From: Actinoallomurus spadix
Lineage (GTDB): Bacteria; Actinomycetota; Actinomycetes; Streptosporangiales; Streptosporangiaceae
Length of the DNA stretch: 64,000 bases
Assembly (NCBI RefSeq): GCF_024055725.1
Contig: NZ_JAMXMX010000022.1
Coordinates: 1-64,000, forward strand
Direction: 5' to 3'
Positions within the stretch are counted from its first letter, which is position 1. Each line of letters begins with the position of its first letter. The notes under the pieces are model-generated. The model worked only from the letters and a program-made list of their open reading frames with translations, did no database searches and was not told where the DNA came from. The translations under genes and the position numbers were made by a program. This document shows positions 45,372 to 54,025 of this stretch, one piece after another.

Positions 45372-45621
45372 GACCGGCCCGGGAGCGGCGATGACGCCTG
45401 TCCCGTGAGATCGGCGGGCGGCCGGGCGAACCAACGTCCCCGGCCGCCTATCTCACTCTCCGGCGGCCCGATCACGGCCCGGTCACGATGGGCGTGATCG
45501 GGCCCGTGCACCGGCGCCGCGTGGGGGCTCTCCTCCAGAGCCGGCCGGCGGAGTGCGCGGCCGGCCTCGTCCGGGCCCGGCTCCCGCTGTCGTCGTTCCT
45601 CACCCCTGGAGGGTCCCCCGT

Positions 45622-46602
45622 ATGATCACGCCTCGACTGCCTCGTACCCGTGGGCTCGGCAGGTGCCTGGCGGCCGTCGCGGTCGTGATCGCGATCTGGG
45701 TGACGACCCTCGGCGCGGGGCGCGTCAACCTGTACGCCAAGCCGGAGGCGCTGCCGGCCCTGTCGGTGTCGACCCTCGCCGCCCGCTACAAGGCGAACCG
45801 CCGCGCGATGGGGGCGGCGCTGAAGACGGCGCGGCGGATCCAGGACTTCGCGATGGTCCGGTCGCTGACCCGCCTGATGACGCCCGGCCGGCGGTTCCTG
45901 TTCTTCGACGCGCGGGGCACCGGCCGTGCCGTCGAGGTCCTCGGGGACCTCGCGCACGCGCGGGAGGTGGCGATCCTGGTGCCGGGCGCGGACACGACCC
46001 TGACGACGTTCGACGTCCGGGGGCGCCGGCCGTTCACCACTCCGGGCGGTGGCGCGCGGGCGCTGCTGGACCAGGCCCGCCGGGTCGAGCCGGGTACGGA
46101 CCTGGCCGTGGTCGCCTGGCTGGGCTACAGCCCGCCCAAGGTGACGAGCCCCGGGGTCATCACGGACTTCCGCGCCGACACCGGCGCGGCCCGGCTCCGC
46201 CGGTTCGTGACCGGCGTCCATCGCCTCAACCCCTCCGCCCGAACCACTCTGCTCTGCCACAGCTACGGCTCGGTCGTGTGCGGGGAGGCGGTCAGGGGCC
46301 TGCCCGTCGGCGCCGTGGCGGCGTTCGGGAGCCCGGGGATGTCGGTGTCCAGCGCGGCCGGCCTGGGCACGCGGGCCCGGGTCTGGGCGGGGCGCGGTGC
46401 GAGCGACTGGATCGGGCTGGTCCCGCATGTGCGGATGTTCGGCCTGGGTTTTGGCACCGACCCCGTGGCGCCCGCGTTCGGCGCGCGAGTCTTCGCGGCC
46501 GGGTCCGGCGGTCACGGTGACTACCTGCGGCCGGGATCGGTCTCCCTGCGGAATCTCGCGCTGATCGCGCTGGGCCGTGACTCCCAGGTCGCCCGCGCCT
46601 GA
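45622..46602 (+). CDS. DUF1023 alpha/beta-hydrolase, membrane-anchored or secreted
   Basis: 326 residues from ATG 45622 with GGAGGG upstream. One N-terminal hydrophobic segment (CLAAVAVVIAIWVTTLGAG). The hydrolase core has VAILVPGADTTLTTFD, nucleophile elbow LLCHSYGSVV (Ser in HSYGS) and a late His in GGHGDYLRPGSVSL, the DUF1023 pattern. Substrate unknown. Flanked by unrelated secreted hydrolases; the 250-bp gap before it shows no gene. Confidence 0.85.
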   Translation: MITPRLPRTRGLGRCLAAVAVVIAIWVTTLGAGRVNLYAKPEALPALSVSTLAARYKANRRAMGAALKTARRIQDFAMVRSLTRLMTPGRRFLFFDARGTGRAVEVLGDLAHAREVAILVPGADTTLTTFDVRGRRPFTTPGGGARALLDQARRVEPGTDLAVVAWLGYSPPKVTSPGVITDFRADTGAARLRRFVTGVHRLNPSARTTLLCHSYGSVVCGEAVRGLPVGAVAAFGSPGMSVSSAAGLGTRARVWAGRGASDWIGLVPHVRMFGLGFGTDPVAPAFGARVFAAGSGGHGDYLRPGSVSLRNLALIALGRDSQVARA

Positions 46603-46670
46603 GCGGACCTCGGGCCGCTGACCGCCCGCGCCCATCTTCTGCGCATCCAGGTCCGCCGTTTCCGGCAATA

Positions 46671-46709
46671 GTCAACGAATCTGACATTTGTTCCGTCGGA
46701 TGTCAACGA
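46671..46709. promoter_or_regulatory. Repeats in the SGNH hydrolase upstream region
   Basis: GTCAACGA occurs at 46671 and 46702, and TGACAT-N12-ATGTCA lies between (46682-46705), in an unusually A/T-rich stretch about 100 bp upstream of the secreted hydrolase. It could bind a regulator of lipase expression. Confidence 0.35.
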
Positions 46710-46809
46710 CTGAATCGGTCACGAGATCTGGCCGATTTCGGCTTCTCCTCAACTCGGGATTTCGGTGCTTGAGTAAGTCGAGCCTCCGTCCCCCCATTCA
46801 GGAGAGTCG

Positions 46810-48468
46810 ATGAAACTCCCCCGCCTCGTCGTCTCCGCGGCATGCGCGCTCACCGTCTCGGCCGCCACCGTGGTCGCCGCCGCCGCCTCCGCCTCGGCGG
46901 CGACGACCAATTATGTGGCGCTCGGCGACTCGTACTCGTCGGGCACCGGCACCGGCTCGTACGACCTGGACAGCGCCTGCCAGCGCAGCAGCAAGGCCTA
47001 CCCCGCCAAGTGGGCCGCCTCCCATTCCCCCGCCTCCTTCACGTTCGCGGCCTGTGCCGGCGCCAAGACCGGCGACGTGCTCAACAACCAGCTCGGCTCG
47101 CTCAGTTCGAGCACCTCGCTGGTGAGCATCACGATCGGCGGCAATGACGCGGGATTCAGCAGCGTCATGCAGACCTGCGTCCTGAGCTCCGACTCCTCCT
47201 GCGTCAGCGCGGTCAACACCGCGAAGAACTTCGCCGACACGCAGCTGCCGGGCCTGCTGAACAACGTCTACGCGTCGATCAGGTCGAAGGCCCCGAACGC
47301 GCACGTCGTCGTGCTCGACTACCCGCACCTCTACATCACCAACGACTCCGGGTGCATCGGGATGAGCCACACCAAGCACGTCGCCCTGAACAGCGCGGCC
47401 GACGAACTCGACACCGTGATCGGCAAGGCCGCGGCCAACGCCGGGTTCACCTTCGCCGACGTACGCGGCCAGTTCTCCGGGCACGAGCTGTGCTCCGGCG
47501 ACAACTGGCTCAACTCGGTCACCTTGCCGATCGGGAACTCCTACCACCCGACGGCGACCGGTCACGCCAGCGGCTACCTGCCCGTCTTCAGCGGTAAGAC
47601 GGCGCTAGCGGCGGCCGCACTACGATCTCCGCAGCGCCGGGATCCGCCCGGCGCCGGAGCGACTGCGATGGACTATCACGAACGGCTGCCGCCAGAAGTG
47701 GCTGAACTCTTCCCTGACGGCGGCGCCGGACGGACACTGTCCGTGACGCTCCCATCCGGATACGTGGTCTGGCCTGATCCGGGCTACCCGCAGCATCAGC
47801 CGCCCAAGCGGCCCGCCTTCTGGATCAGCGACGACCCGGTGCCGTGCGCGCTGTGGCCCCGGCTGCGGGCCGAGACCCACGCGTCGGGCCTGTGGCCGGT
47901 GATGCTCGAGGACACCACGCAGCCGTGGTCCACCGGCCAGATCGCGCCGGAGCCGATCGACGAGATCGGCAACTACGACGCGGCCGCGTTCATGGCCGAG
48001 GTCTGGTCGGAGTGGGACGAGCCGGCCGCGGACATCACCCCGTTCGGCCGCTACTCCCCCGGCCTCGCCCCGCCGGGCGAGCGGCGGGAGGATCCCGACA
48101 CCCTCGCCGGGCGGTGCGTGGAGGTCCTCACCGGGCGGCCCCTGGGGCTCGTGCCCGTGACCCGCGGCGCCGACGCGCTGACCGCGATGGGCTGGCAGGG
48201 CGCCCGTCACCACAACCCCTGGACCGCCCCCCTGTCGGCGGTGGTGCGCAGCTGGGAGGACCGGTTCGGGGCGCGCCTCATCGGGATCGGGTTCAACACG
48301 CTGGAGCTCAGCGTCGCCGCGCCGCCGATGACCTTCCGGCACGCACTGCACGTCGCGGCCGAGCACTGGACGTTCTGCCCAGAGATCATCCTGCAGGGCC
48401 CCGGCACCCTGGAAGGGCACGCCGAGCAGATCTGCGGCAGTTCCCTGTGGACGTTCTGGTGGGAATGA
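46810..48468 (+). CDS. Secreted SGNH hydrolase fused in frame to a DUF4253 domain
   Basis: 552 residues with no stop between two normally separate proteins. Residues 1-32 are a signal peptide; 33-270 form an SGNH lipase/phospholipase with block I GDSYSSG (Ser41), GGNDAGF and catalytic His246 in SYHPTATGH, close to Streptomyces lipases. After a short linker (SPQRRDPPGAGATA), residues 287-552 (from ATG 47668, with GGAG upstream) are a DUF4253-type protein ending FCPEIILQGPGTLEGH and SSLWTFWWE. Either it is a genuine exported fusion, or the DUF4253 protein is also made from the internal ATG. DUF4253 proteins are normally free-standing. Confidence 0.82.
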   Translation: MKLPRLVVSAACALTVSAATVVAAAASASAATTNYVALGDSYSSGTGTGSYDLDSACQRSSKAYPAKWAASHSPASFTFAACAGAKTGDVLNNQLGSLSSSTSLVSITIGGNDAGFSSVMQTCVLSSDSSCVSAVNTAKNFADTQLPGLLNNVYASIRSKAPNAHVVVLDYPHLYITNDSGCIGMSHTKHVALNSAADELDTVIGKAAANAGFTFADVRGQFSGHELCSGDNWLNSVTLPIGNSYHPTATGHASGYLPVFSGKTALAAAALRSPQRRDPPGAGATAMDYHERLPPEVAELFPDGGAGRTLSVTLPSGYVVWPDPGYPQHQPPKRPAFWISDDPVPCALWPRLRAETHASGLWPVMLEDTTQPWSTGQIAPEPIDEIGNYDAAAFMAEVWSEWDEPAADITPFGRYSPGLAPPGERREDPDTLAGRCVEVLTGRPLGLVPVTRGADALTAMGWQGARHHNPWTAPLSAVVRSWEDRFGARLIGIGFNTLELSVAAPPMTFRHALHVAAEHWTFCPEIILQGPGTLEGHAEQICGSSLWTFWWE

Positions 48469-48537
48469 CCACGCGGCCCGACCTGCGGAGTTGTTACCTG
48501 GTCGCGGTGACAACAGCGTGGTCGTGGTGGGAGTGAG

Positions 48538-48567
48538 CCGCGGTCCGGCCCTTGGGGCGGACCGCGG
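48538..48567. terminator. Bidirectional terminator hairpin
   Basis: CCGCGGTCC (48538-48546) pairs perfectly with GGACCGCGG (48559-48567), with inner GCCC/GGGC pairing. It separates the convergent DUF4253-fusion and GntR genes. Confidence 0.75.
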
Positions 48568-48849
48568 TCATCCGTCGGCGCCGTCGTCCTTCTTCAGCGC
48601 GCGGATGTAGGTGCCCTTCGCCGGCAGGGTGATGACCAGCCGGCGTTCCCGCAGGTCGCGGACGGCACGCCGGGCGGTGCCGAGCGCCACGCCGTACTCC
48701 ACCGCGAGGTCGCGCTCTCCCGGGAGCCGGGTGGCGGGCCGCAGTTCACCCTTCTCGATGCGCTTCGCGATGTGGTCGGCGACCTGCTTGTAACGGTATT
48801 CCGGGTCAGATCCATCGAAAACCGGCTTCTCGTCGCTCACGGAGATCAC
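48568..48849 (-). CDS. Short GntR-family regulator (winged helix only)
   Basis: 93 residues. The GntR DNA-binding domain fills the protein: YRYKQVADHIAKRIEKGELR, LPGERDLAVEYGVALGTARR and LVITLPAKGTYIRAL. There is no effector domain, as in YtrA-like or KorSA-like small regulators. The upstream gap contains GGTAG/CTACC and GCTACGTAGC palindromes, the likely autoregulatory sites. Confidence 0.9.
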   Translation of the reverse strand: MISVSDEKPVFDGSDPEYRYKQVADHIAKRIEKGELRPATRLPGERDLAVEYGVALGTARRAVRDLRERRLVITLPAKGTYIRALKKDDGADG

Positions 48850-48881
48850 GCTAGAGCACCCCCGAGCTGCAGGTATGCACA

Positions 48882-48917
48882 GGTAGCGGCCTACCGCTAT
48901 ACACCGCGCTACGTAGC
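48882..48917. promoter_or_regulatory. Probable GntR operators
   Basis: GGTAG-CGGC-CTACC (48882-48895) and the perfect palindrome GCTACGTAGC (48908-48917) share the GCTAC/GTAGC core and lie 33-68 bp before the GntR start. Confidence 0.5.
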
Positions 48918-49064
48918 TGCTAGGTTACTCAGCGAGAGGCCGGGTGCTCTCCGGCGGCCGCTTTCTTCGGTGGGTTGGCGGCCTCATCGAGCACCCGGGG
49001 GGCGGTGGCGCGCGGGGACTGGACGGTGGCGCCACCGCCCCAGGGGGACGGAGGGCGGGATCCC

Positions 49065-49253
49065 ATGAGCGACGACGACACCGACCGGGCCCGTCGCATC
49101 CAGGCGGCGCTGGACGACTTCCGCACGACGCTGGCGAGCGTTCCGGTCGTCGGCGTCGCGCACTGGTCCGAGCACGAGCAACTCGCCGAGCTGATCCGGC
49201 GCCATCCGCGGGTCGCCCGCCGGATCCTCGCGGACCTCCCCGAAGAGCGGTAG
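49065..49253 (+). CDS. Unrecognised 62-residue acidic/helical protein
   Basis: Starts at ATG 49065 with GGAGGG upstream. Sequence features: acidic start MSDDDTDRARRIQAALDDFR, then VVGVAHWSEHEQLAELIRR and VARRILADLPEER. Probably a small alpha-helical cytoplasmic protein. It is 80 bp before the NhaA-DsbA gene. No family is recognised. Confidence 0.6.
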   Translation: MSDDDTDRARRIQAALDDFRTTLASVPVVGVAHWSEHEQLAELIRRHPRVARRILADLPEER

Positions 49254-49333
49254 CCCTGACCGGCCGCGTCGGCCGGCCCTCGGCAGGGCGCGGCGTGCGC
49301 AAGCCACCTCCCCACCTGCATGACAATTCCTGT

Positions 49334-51217
49334 ATGACCGAATCTGGGGAGGCCCCGTACTCCGGCCGGACCGCTTGGGCGTGGAACCTCAAGACTCCGC
49401 TGCGAGAGTTCCTGCGGACCGAGACCGGCAGCGCGATGGTGCTGCTGGCCGCGACGATCGTCGCGCTGGTGTGGGCGAACGTCGACCCGTCGTCGTACGA
49501 CCGTCTCTGGCACGAGGCGCTGTCCATCCGCCTCGGCGGCTCGGGGGTGTCGCTGGACCTGCGGACGTGGGTGAACAGCGGCCTGATGACCTTCTTCTTC
49601 TTCGTCGTCGGGCTGGAGGCACGCCGGGAGTTCGACATGGGCGAGCTGCGCGACCGCCGGCGTCTGGTGCTGCCGCTGGTCGCGGGCGTCGGTGGCATGA
49701 TCGTGCCGATCGCCGTCTACCTGGCGGTCAACGGCGGCGGCCCGGCGGCGCACGGCTGGGGCGTCGCGATGTCGACCGACACGGCGTTCGCGCTCGGGAT
49801 GCTGAGCCTGGCCGCGGCCAGGCTGCCCGCGCGCATGCACGCCTTCCTGCTCACGGTGACGGTCGTCGACGACTTCGTCGCCCTGGCCGTCATCGGCGTC
49901 TTCTACAGCGAGGCCGTGCGACTGTCCGCGCTCCTGGCGGCGCTCGTCATCTTCGCCGCCATCCTCTTCGTCCGCGCGACGGGCGTGCGGTACGGATTCG
50001 TCTACCTGATGCTGGGGGCGGCGGGCTGGGTGGCGATGCTGAAGTCCGGCGTCGAGCCCGTCGTCGTCGGCCTGGCGATGGGATTGATCATGTACGCGTC
50101 GCCGGCCGCCCGCACGGACCTGGAGCGCGCCAGCGACCTGTTCCGGGAGTTCCGCGAGCAGCCGACGGCCGAGCTGGCGCGGACGGCGAGCACCGGGCTG
50201 GCCTCGGCGATCTCGCCGAACGAGCGCCTGCAACTGCTGTACCACCCCTGGACGAGTTACCTGATCGTTCCGTTGTTCGCCCTGGCCAACGCGGGCATCA
50301 CGATCAGCGGTGGCCTGTTGTCCCGCGCGTTCACCTCCCCGATCACGCTCGGCATCCTGGTCGCCTATGTGATCGGCAAGCCGCTGGGCATCACCGCGTC
50401 GACGGCGCTGCTCACCCGGCTGACCCGGGGGCGGGTCCGGCCCCCCGTGGGCTGGGCCGCGGTGCTCGGCGGCGGGACGATCGCGGGGATCGGCTTCACC
50501 GTGTCGCTGCTGATCGCGACGCTCGCCTTCAAGGGCACCCGGCTGGAGGAGGCGAAGCTCGGCATCCTCGCGTCCGCGCTGGCCGCGTCGATCCTGACGT
50601 GGGCGCTGTTCCGCGTGACCGCCATGCTCCCGGTGCAGCTCCGGCTGCGGGCGCTGATGGGCACGGCCGAGAGCATCGTCGACCTGGCGGTCCCGGTCGA
50701 TCCCGACCGGGACCACATCCGCGGCCCGGAGGACGCGCTGGTGACGGTGGTCGAGTACGGCGACTTCGAGTGCCCGTTCTGCGGCCAGGCCGAGCCGGTC
50801 GTCCGCGAGCTGCTGGCCGGGTACGGCGACGTGCGGTACGTCTGGCGGCATCTCCCGCTGCAGGACGTGCATCCCAACGCGCAGTTCGCCGCGGAGGCGA
50901 GTGAGGCCGCGGCCGCGCAGGGGGCGTTCTGGGAGATGCACGACATCCTGATGGACCACCAGGGCGACCTGCGGGTCGCCGACCTGATCCGGTACGCCGA
51001 GGAGCTCAAGCTGGACGTGCCACGGTTCCGCCGGGACCTGCGCGAGCAGGCCGGCGCCTCCCGGGTCGCCGAGGACGTGCAGTCGGCCGACCTCAGCGGG
51101 GTCTCCGGCACTCCCACGTTCTTCATCAACGGCCGCCGGCATCACGGCGCGTACGACATCGAGACGCTCACCGCGGCGGTACGGGCGGCGAAGGCCAAGG
51201 CGATGATCAACGTCTGA
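49334..51217 (+). CDS. nhaA: NhaA-type Na+/H+ antiporter fused to a DsbA-like thioredoxin domain
   Basis: 627 residues. The NhaA domain (about 20-435) has twelve membrane helices, GLMTFFFFVVGLEARREF, MSTDTAFALGM and the ion-binding Asp179-Asp180 in TVVDDFVALAV. The C-terminal domain (about 455-627) is a DsbA/FrnE-type thioredoxin fold with active site CPFC (480-483) and the cis-Pro segment VSGTPTFFING. Such fusions occur in actinobacteria. The thioredoxin part follows the last helix, so redox control of antiport is a possibility. The ATG at 49334 has no strong ribosome-binding site. Confidence 0.92.
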   Translation: MTESGEAPYSGRTAWAWNLKTPLREFLRTETGSAMVLLAATIVALVWANVDPSSYDRLWHEALSIRLGGSGVSLDLRTWVNSGLMTFFFFVVGLEARREFDMGELRDRRRLVLPLVAGVGGMIVPIAVYLAVNGGGPAAHGWGVAMSTDTAFALGMLSLAAARLPARMHAFLLTVTVVDDFVALAVIGVFYSEAVRLSALLAALVIFAAILFVRATGVRYGFVYLMLGAAGWVAMLKSGVEPVVVGLAMGLIMYASPAARTDLERASDLFREFREQPTAELARTASTGLASAISPNERLQLLYHPWTSYLIVPLFALANAGITISGGLLSRAFTSPITLGILVAYVIGKPLGITASTALLTRLTRGRVRPPVGWAAVLGGGTIAGIGFTVSLLIATLAFKGTRLEEAKLGILASALAASILTWALFRVTAMLPVQLRLRALMGTAESIVDLAVPVDPDRDHIRGPEDALVTVVEYGDFECPFCGQAEPVVRELLAGYGDVRYVWRHLPLQDVHPNAQFAAEASEAAAAQGAFWEMHDILMDHQGDLRVADLIRYAEELKLDVPRFRRDLREQAGASRVAEDVQSADLSGVSGTPTFFINGRRHHGAYDIETLTAAVRAAKAKAMINV

Positions 51218-51273
51218 CCCCAGGCCAGGCCCGGGATCCCGGGAGGTACGCGGATGCCTCCAGCACTCGAAAA

Positions 51274-51289
51274 TCGAACACCAGTTCGA
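51274..51289. promoter_or_regulatory. LexA (SOS) box
   Basis: TCGAAC-ACCA-GTTCGA matches the actinobacterial LexA consensus TCGAACNNNNGTTCGA exactly. It lies 13 bp before the ATG at 51303, next to a TAGGCT -10-like element (51291-51296). Confidence 0.85.
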
Positions 51290-51302
51290 ATAGGCTGGGG
51301 GC

Positions 51303-51569
51303 ATGAGACGGCGTGTGTACGACGAACCGGTCCAGGTAGAGGTCCTCGCCGATCGCCCCGCCCGCTTCACGTGGGACGGTTGCGGCTATGAAGTGATCAC
51401 CTTCGTCAAGATGCTCGGGCTCCAGCGGCCCCGCGATGACGTCGACACCCAGCTGTGGCAGGTCCGGGCCCGCGCGGCCGGAAGCCAGACCCCGGCGACG
51501 TACGAGCTGCGCCGCGACCACGGCAGCTGGCAACTGGCCGCGGTCTGGGAGCCCGCCGGCCGGCTCTGA
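51303..51569 (+). CDS. DUF6504-like small protein, probable SOS gene
   Basis: 88 residues. Pattern YDEPVQVEV, ADRPARFTWDGCGYEV, DTQLWQVRARA, TYELRRDHGSWQLAAVWEP fits DUF6504-type proteins, which are often linked to the ImuB/DnaE2 translesion mutasome in actinomycetes. The perfect LexA box immediately upstream supports a DNA-damage role. The start is so close to the box that transcription may be nearly leaderless. No polymerase gene is in the window. Confidence 0.78.
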   Translation: MRRRVYDEPVQVEVLADRPARFTWDGCGYEVITFVKMLGLQRPRDDVDTQLWQVRARAAGSQTPATYELRRDHGSWQLAAVWEPAGRL

Positions 51570-51705
51570 CCCGGGACGGACCGGGCGGCCGGAGCACGGC
51601 CCCGGCCGCCCGGTCACGCCGGAGCATGGGGGCCGCTCGCCCGGCGCCGCGGGCCCGCCGTCCGCGTACGCTTGGGCCCCTACCGGAAGCGGAGGGAGAG
51701 GGCAC

Positions 51706-52383
51706 GTGGGGGAACCGGCGGCCACCGGCGACGGCCCGCCCACCGCCAAGCGCCTGCCGCGGGCCCAGCGGCGCGACCAGTTGCTCGCCGCGGCGGAGCG
51801 GGCCATCGCGCGGGACGGCCCTCAGGTCTCCATGGACACCGTCGCCGCCGAGGCCGGTGTCTCCAAACCCATCGTCTACCGTCACTTCGGCGACAAGAAC
51901 GGGCTCGCCCACGCGGTCGGTGAACGCTTCGCCGTCGCGTTGCTGAGCGAGTGGCGCACGACGCTGGCCGCCCACGCCGATCCACGCGAACGCACCCACG
52001 CCGCCATCGAGGTGATCCTGCGGCGGATCGACGAGGCCCCGCAGACGTACCGCTTCCTGACGCGGGGCAGCGCGGAGGGCGTTCCCGCTCTCGGGGACGC
52101 GCTCGATTCCTTTCTCCGCCTGATCGGTGACGACCTCGCCGCTTTCATGTCGTCGGTGAACGAGGACAAGAGTCCCGAGCGGCAGGCGGCGCTGCTGACC
52201 TGGGGGCATGCCATGGTCGGGCTGGTGCGCAGCAGTACGGACCTGTGGCTCGACCGGCGCCACGTCAGCCGGGAGGAGCTCGTCGCCCAGCTGACGGACC
52301 TGCTCTGGAACGGCTTCGGGGACGCCGGCTGGATGACGGGCCGGCCGCCCGGCACGCGCGGTGACGATCCGGGAACCGCTTGA
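51706..52383 (+). CDS. TetR-family transcriptional regulator
   Basis: 225 residues from GTG 51706 with GGAGGGAG upstream. DNA-binding domain QLLAAAERAIARDGPQVSMD, AEAGVSKPIVYRHFGDKNGL; C-terminal TetR domain with LLTWGHAMVGLVRSSTDLWL. It is 135 bp upstream of the acyl-CoA ligase gene in the same direction, with an inverted repeat between, so it likely represses the ligase. Confidence 0.9.
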   Translation: MGEPAATGDGPPTAKRLPRAQRRDQLLAAAERAIARDGPQVSMDTVAAEAGVSKPIVYRHFGDKNGLAHAVGERFAVALLSEWRTTLAAHADPRERTHAAIEVILRRIDEAPQTYRFLTRGSAEGVPALGDALDSFLRLIGDDLAAFMSSVNEDKSPERQAALLTWGHAMVGLVRSSTDLWLDRRHVSREELVAQLTDLLWNGFGDAGWMTGRPPGTRGDDPGTA

Positions 52384-52407
52384 CACGGCACTACGAGAGG
52401 ACCCTAT

Positions 52408-52422
52408 GTTACGTCAAGTAAC
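52408..52422. promoter_or_regulatory. Probable TetR operator
   Basis: GTTAC-GTCAA-GTAAC inverted repeat lies between the TetR gene and the acyl-CoA ligase gene, in a local A/T-rich patch. Confidence 0.55.
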
Positions 52423-52518
52423 TTATTGATCTCGCCGATGTACGGACCCGCGACCGGTCCCCGGCGTGCCGTCCGCCGCGAGGACGCCGCCACGAGCCGC
52501 GAAGGAAGAGAACGTTCC

Positions 52519-53982
52519 ATGTCCGCAGTCACCGGAACCCCGCTCGGCGTCGCAGTGACACGCCTCGCGACGGCGGAGCCCGAGACGCCGGCCCTGACCT
52601 GCGGCGGAGTCACCCTGTCCCGGCGCGAGCTGGACGAACGCGCGAACCGTCTCGCGTGGGAACTGCGCGACCACGGCGTGCGCGTCGGCGACCGCGTCGC
52701 CATCGTCCTGCCCAACGGCGTCGACTTCGTCGTCGCGCTGCTGGCCGTCTGGAAGGCCGGCGGCACCCCGGTGCCCATCTCCGACCGGCTGCCGGCCGCC
52801 GAACGCAAGCCGGTCCTCGATCTGGCCCGGCCCAGGATCGTGATCGCCGCGAGCGGGCCGGGCACCCTCCCGCCGTCGGCCGGAGCGGGCCAGCCGGAGT
52901 CCGCTCCCCCGGGCGTCGTCCCGCAGCCCTGGAAGATCCTCGCCTCCGGCGGCAGCACCGGACGCCCCAAGCTGATCGCCACCGTGGAGCCCGGCATCGC
53001 CGAGCGCGCGGGCCTGTTCGGTCTCGCGGCGCAGCTGCCGGAGGGCGGAGCGGCGCTGGTCACGGCGCCGCTGACGCACAACGGCCCGTTCATGTCCCTC
53101 ACGGCGGCCCTGCTGTTCGGCAAGCACGTGGTCCTGATGGAGCGCTTCGACGCGGCGGAGGCGCTCCGGCTCGCCGAGCGGCACCGCGTCGACTGGATGT
53201 ACGCCGTGCCGACGATGATGCACCGGATCTGGCGGCTTCCGGAGGCCGACCGCGCGGCCGCGGACCTGTCGGCGCTGCGCGTCCTGTTCCACCTCGGCGC
53301 GCCGATCGCGCCGTGGCTCAAGCAGGCGTGGATCGACTGGCTCGGCCCGGAGCGGGTCTGGGAGCTGTACGCCGGGACCGAGGCCCAGGCCGTCACCCGC
53401 ATCAGCGGCACCGAGTGGCTCGCCCACCGCGGCTCGGTCGGCCGCCCGCTGACGGGCGACATCGAGGTCCGGGACGAGTCCGGCCGGCCCCTCGGCCCGG
53501 GACGGGTCGGCCAGGTGTGGATGCGCCCGGACGCCGGGCCGACGTACACCTACATCGGCGCCACGGCCCGCTCCGACGGCCGCTGGGAGTGCCTGGGCGA
53601 CCTCGGCTACATCGACGCCGACGGCTATCTCTACCTCACCGACCGCGACACCGACATGATCCTCGTCGGCGGGTCCAACGTGTATCCGGCCGAGGTCGAG
53701 GGGGTTCTCGAGGAGCACCCGGGAGTGCGCTCGGCCGCCGTGATCGGGCTGCCCGACGAGGATCTCGGATCGGTGCCGCACGCCATCGTCCAGGCCGACG
53801 CGGGCGTCGACGAGACGGCGCTGCTCACCCACCTGCGGGAGCGGCTCGCGGCGTACAAGCTGCCCAGGACGTTCGAGTTCGTCACCGAGCCGCTGCGGGA
53901 CGACGCGGGGAAGATCCGGCGCACCGCCCTCCGCGCCGCCCGTGTCCCCGCCGAGCCCTGCGCCGCCGCGGGGACCACCTGA
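52519..53982 (+). CDS. AMP-dependent acyl-CoA synthetase/ligase
   Basis: 487 residues from ATG 52519. ANL-superfamily motifs: LASGGSTGRPK (P-loop), APLTHNGPFMSL, ELYAGTEAQAVT, CLGDLGYIDADGYLYLTDR and the C-terminal lysine in DDAGKIRRTALR. It is slightly shorter than typical (about 520). The THNGPF motif resembles bile-acid/steroid-type CoA ligases, but substrate cannot be assigned. Probably TetR-controlled. Confidence 0.9.
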   Translation: MSAVTGTPLGVAVTRLATAEPETPALTCGGVTLSRRELDERANRLAWELRDHGVRVGDRVAIVLPNGVDFVVALLAVWKAGGTPVPISDRLPAAERKPVLDLARPRIVIAASGPGTLPPSAGAGQPESAPPGVVPQPWKILASGGSTGRPKLIATVEPGIAERAGLFGLAAQLPEGGAALVTAPLTHNGPFMSLTAALLFGKHVVLMERFDAAEALRLAERHRVDWMYAVPTMMHRIWRLPEADRAAADLSALRVLFHLGAPIAPWLKQAWIDWLGPERVWELYAGTEAQAVTRISGTEWLAHRGSVGRPLTGDIEVRDESGRPLGPGRVGQVWMRPDAGPTYTYIGATARSDGRWECLGDLGYIDADGYLYLTDRDTDMILVGGSNVYPAEVEGVLEEHPGVRSAAVIGLPDEDLGSVPHAIVQADAGVDETALLTHLRERLAAYKLPRTFEFVTEPLRDDAGKIRRTALRAARVPAEPCAAAGTT

Positions 53983-54025
53983 TCGCGGCCCATCACCTGG
54001 ACGCCGGAGATACGAGCCGGTACCG

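Noticed and set aside
48465-48539. 23-codon ORF ending AWSWWE after the DUF4253 domain
   Set aside because: It overlaps the stop as ATGA and has Trp codons near the end, but no trp gene or attenuator follows; the next gene is convergent and a terminator lies immediately after.
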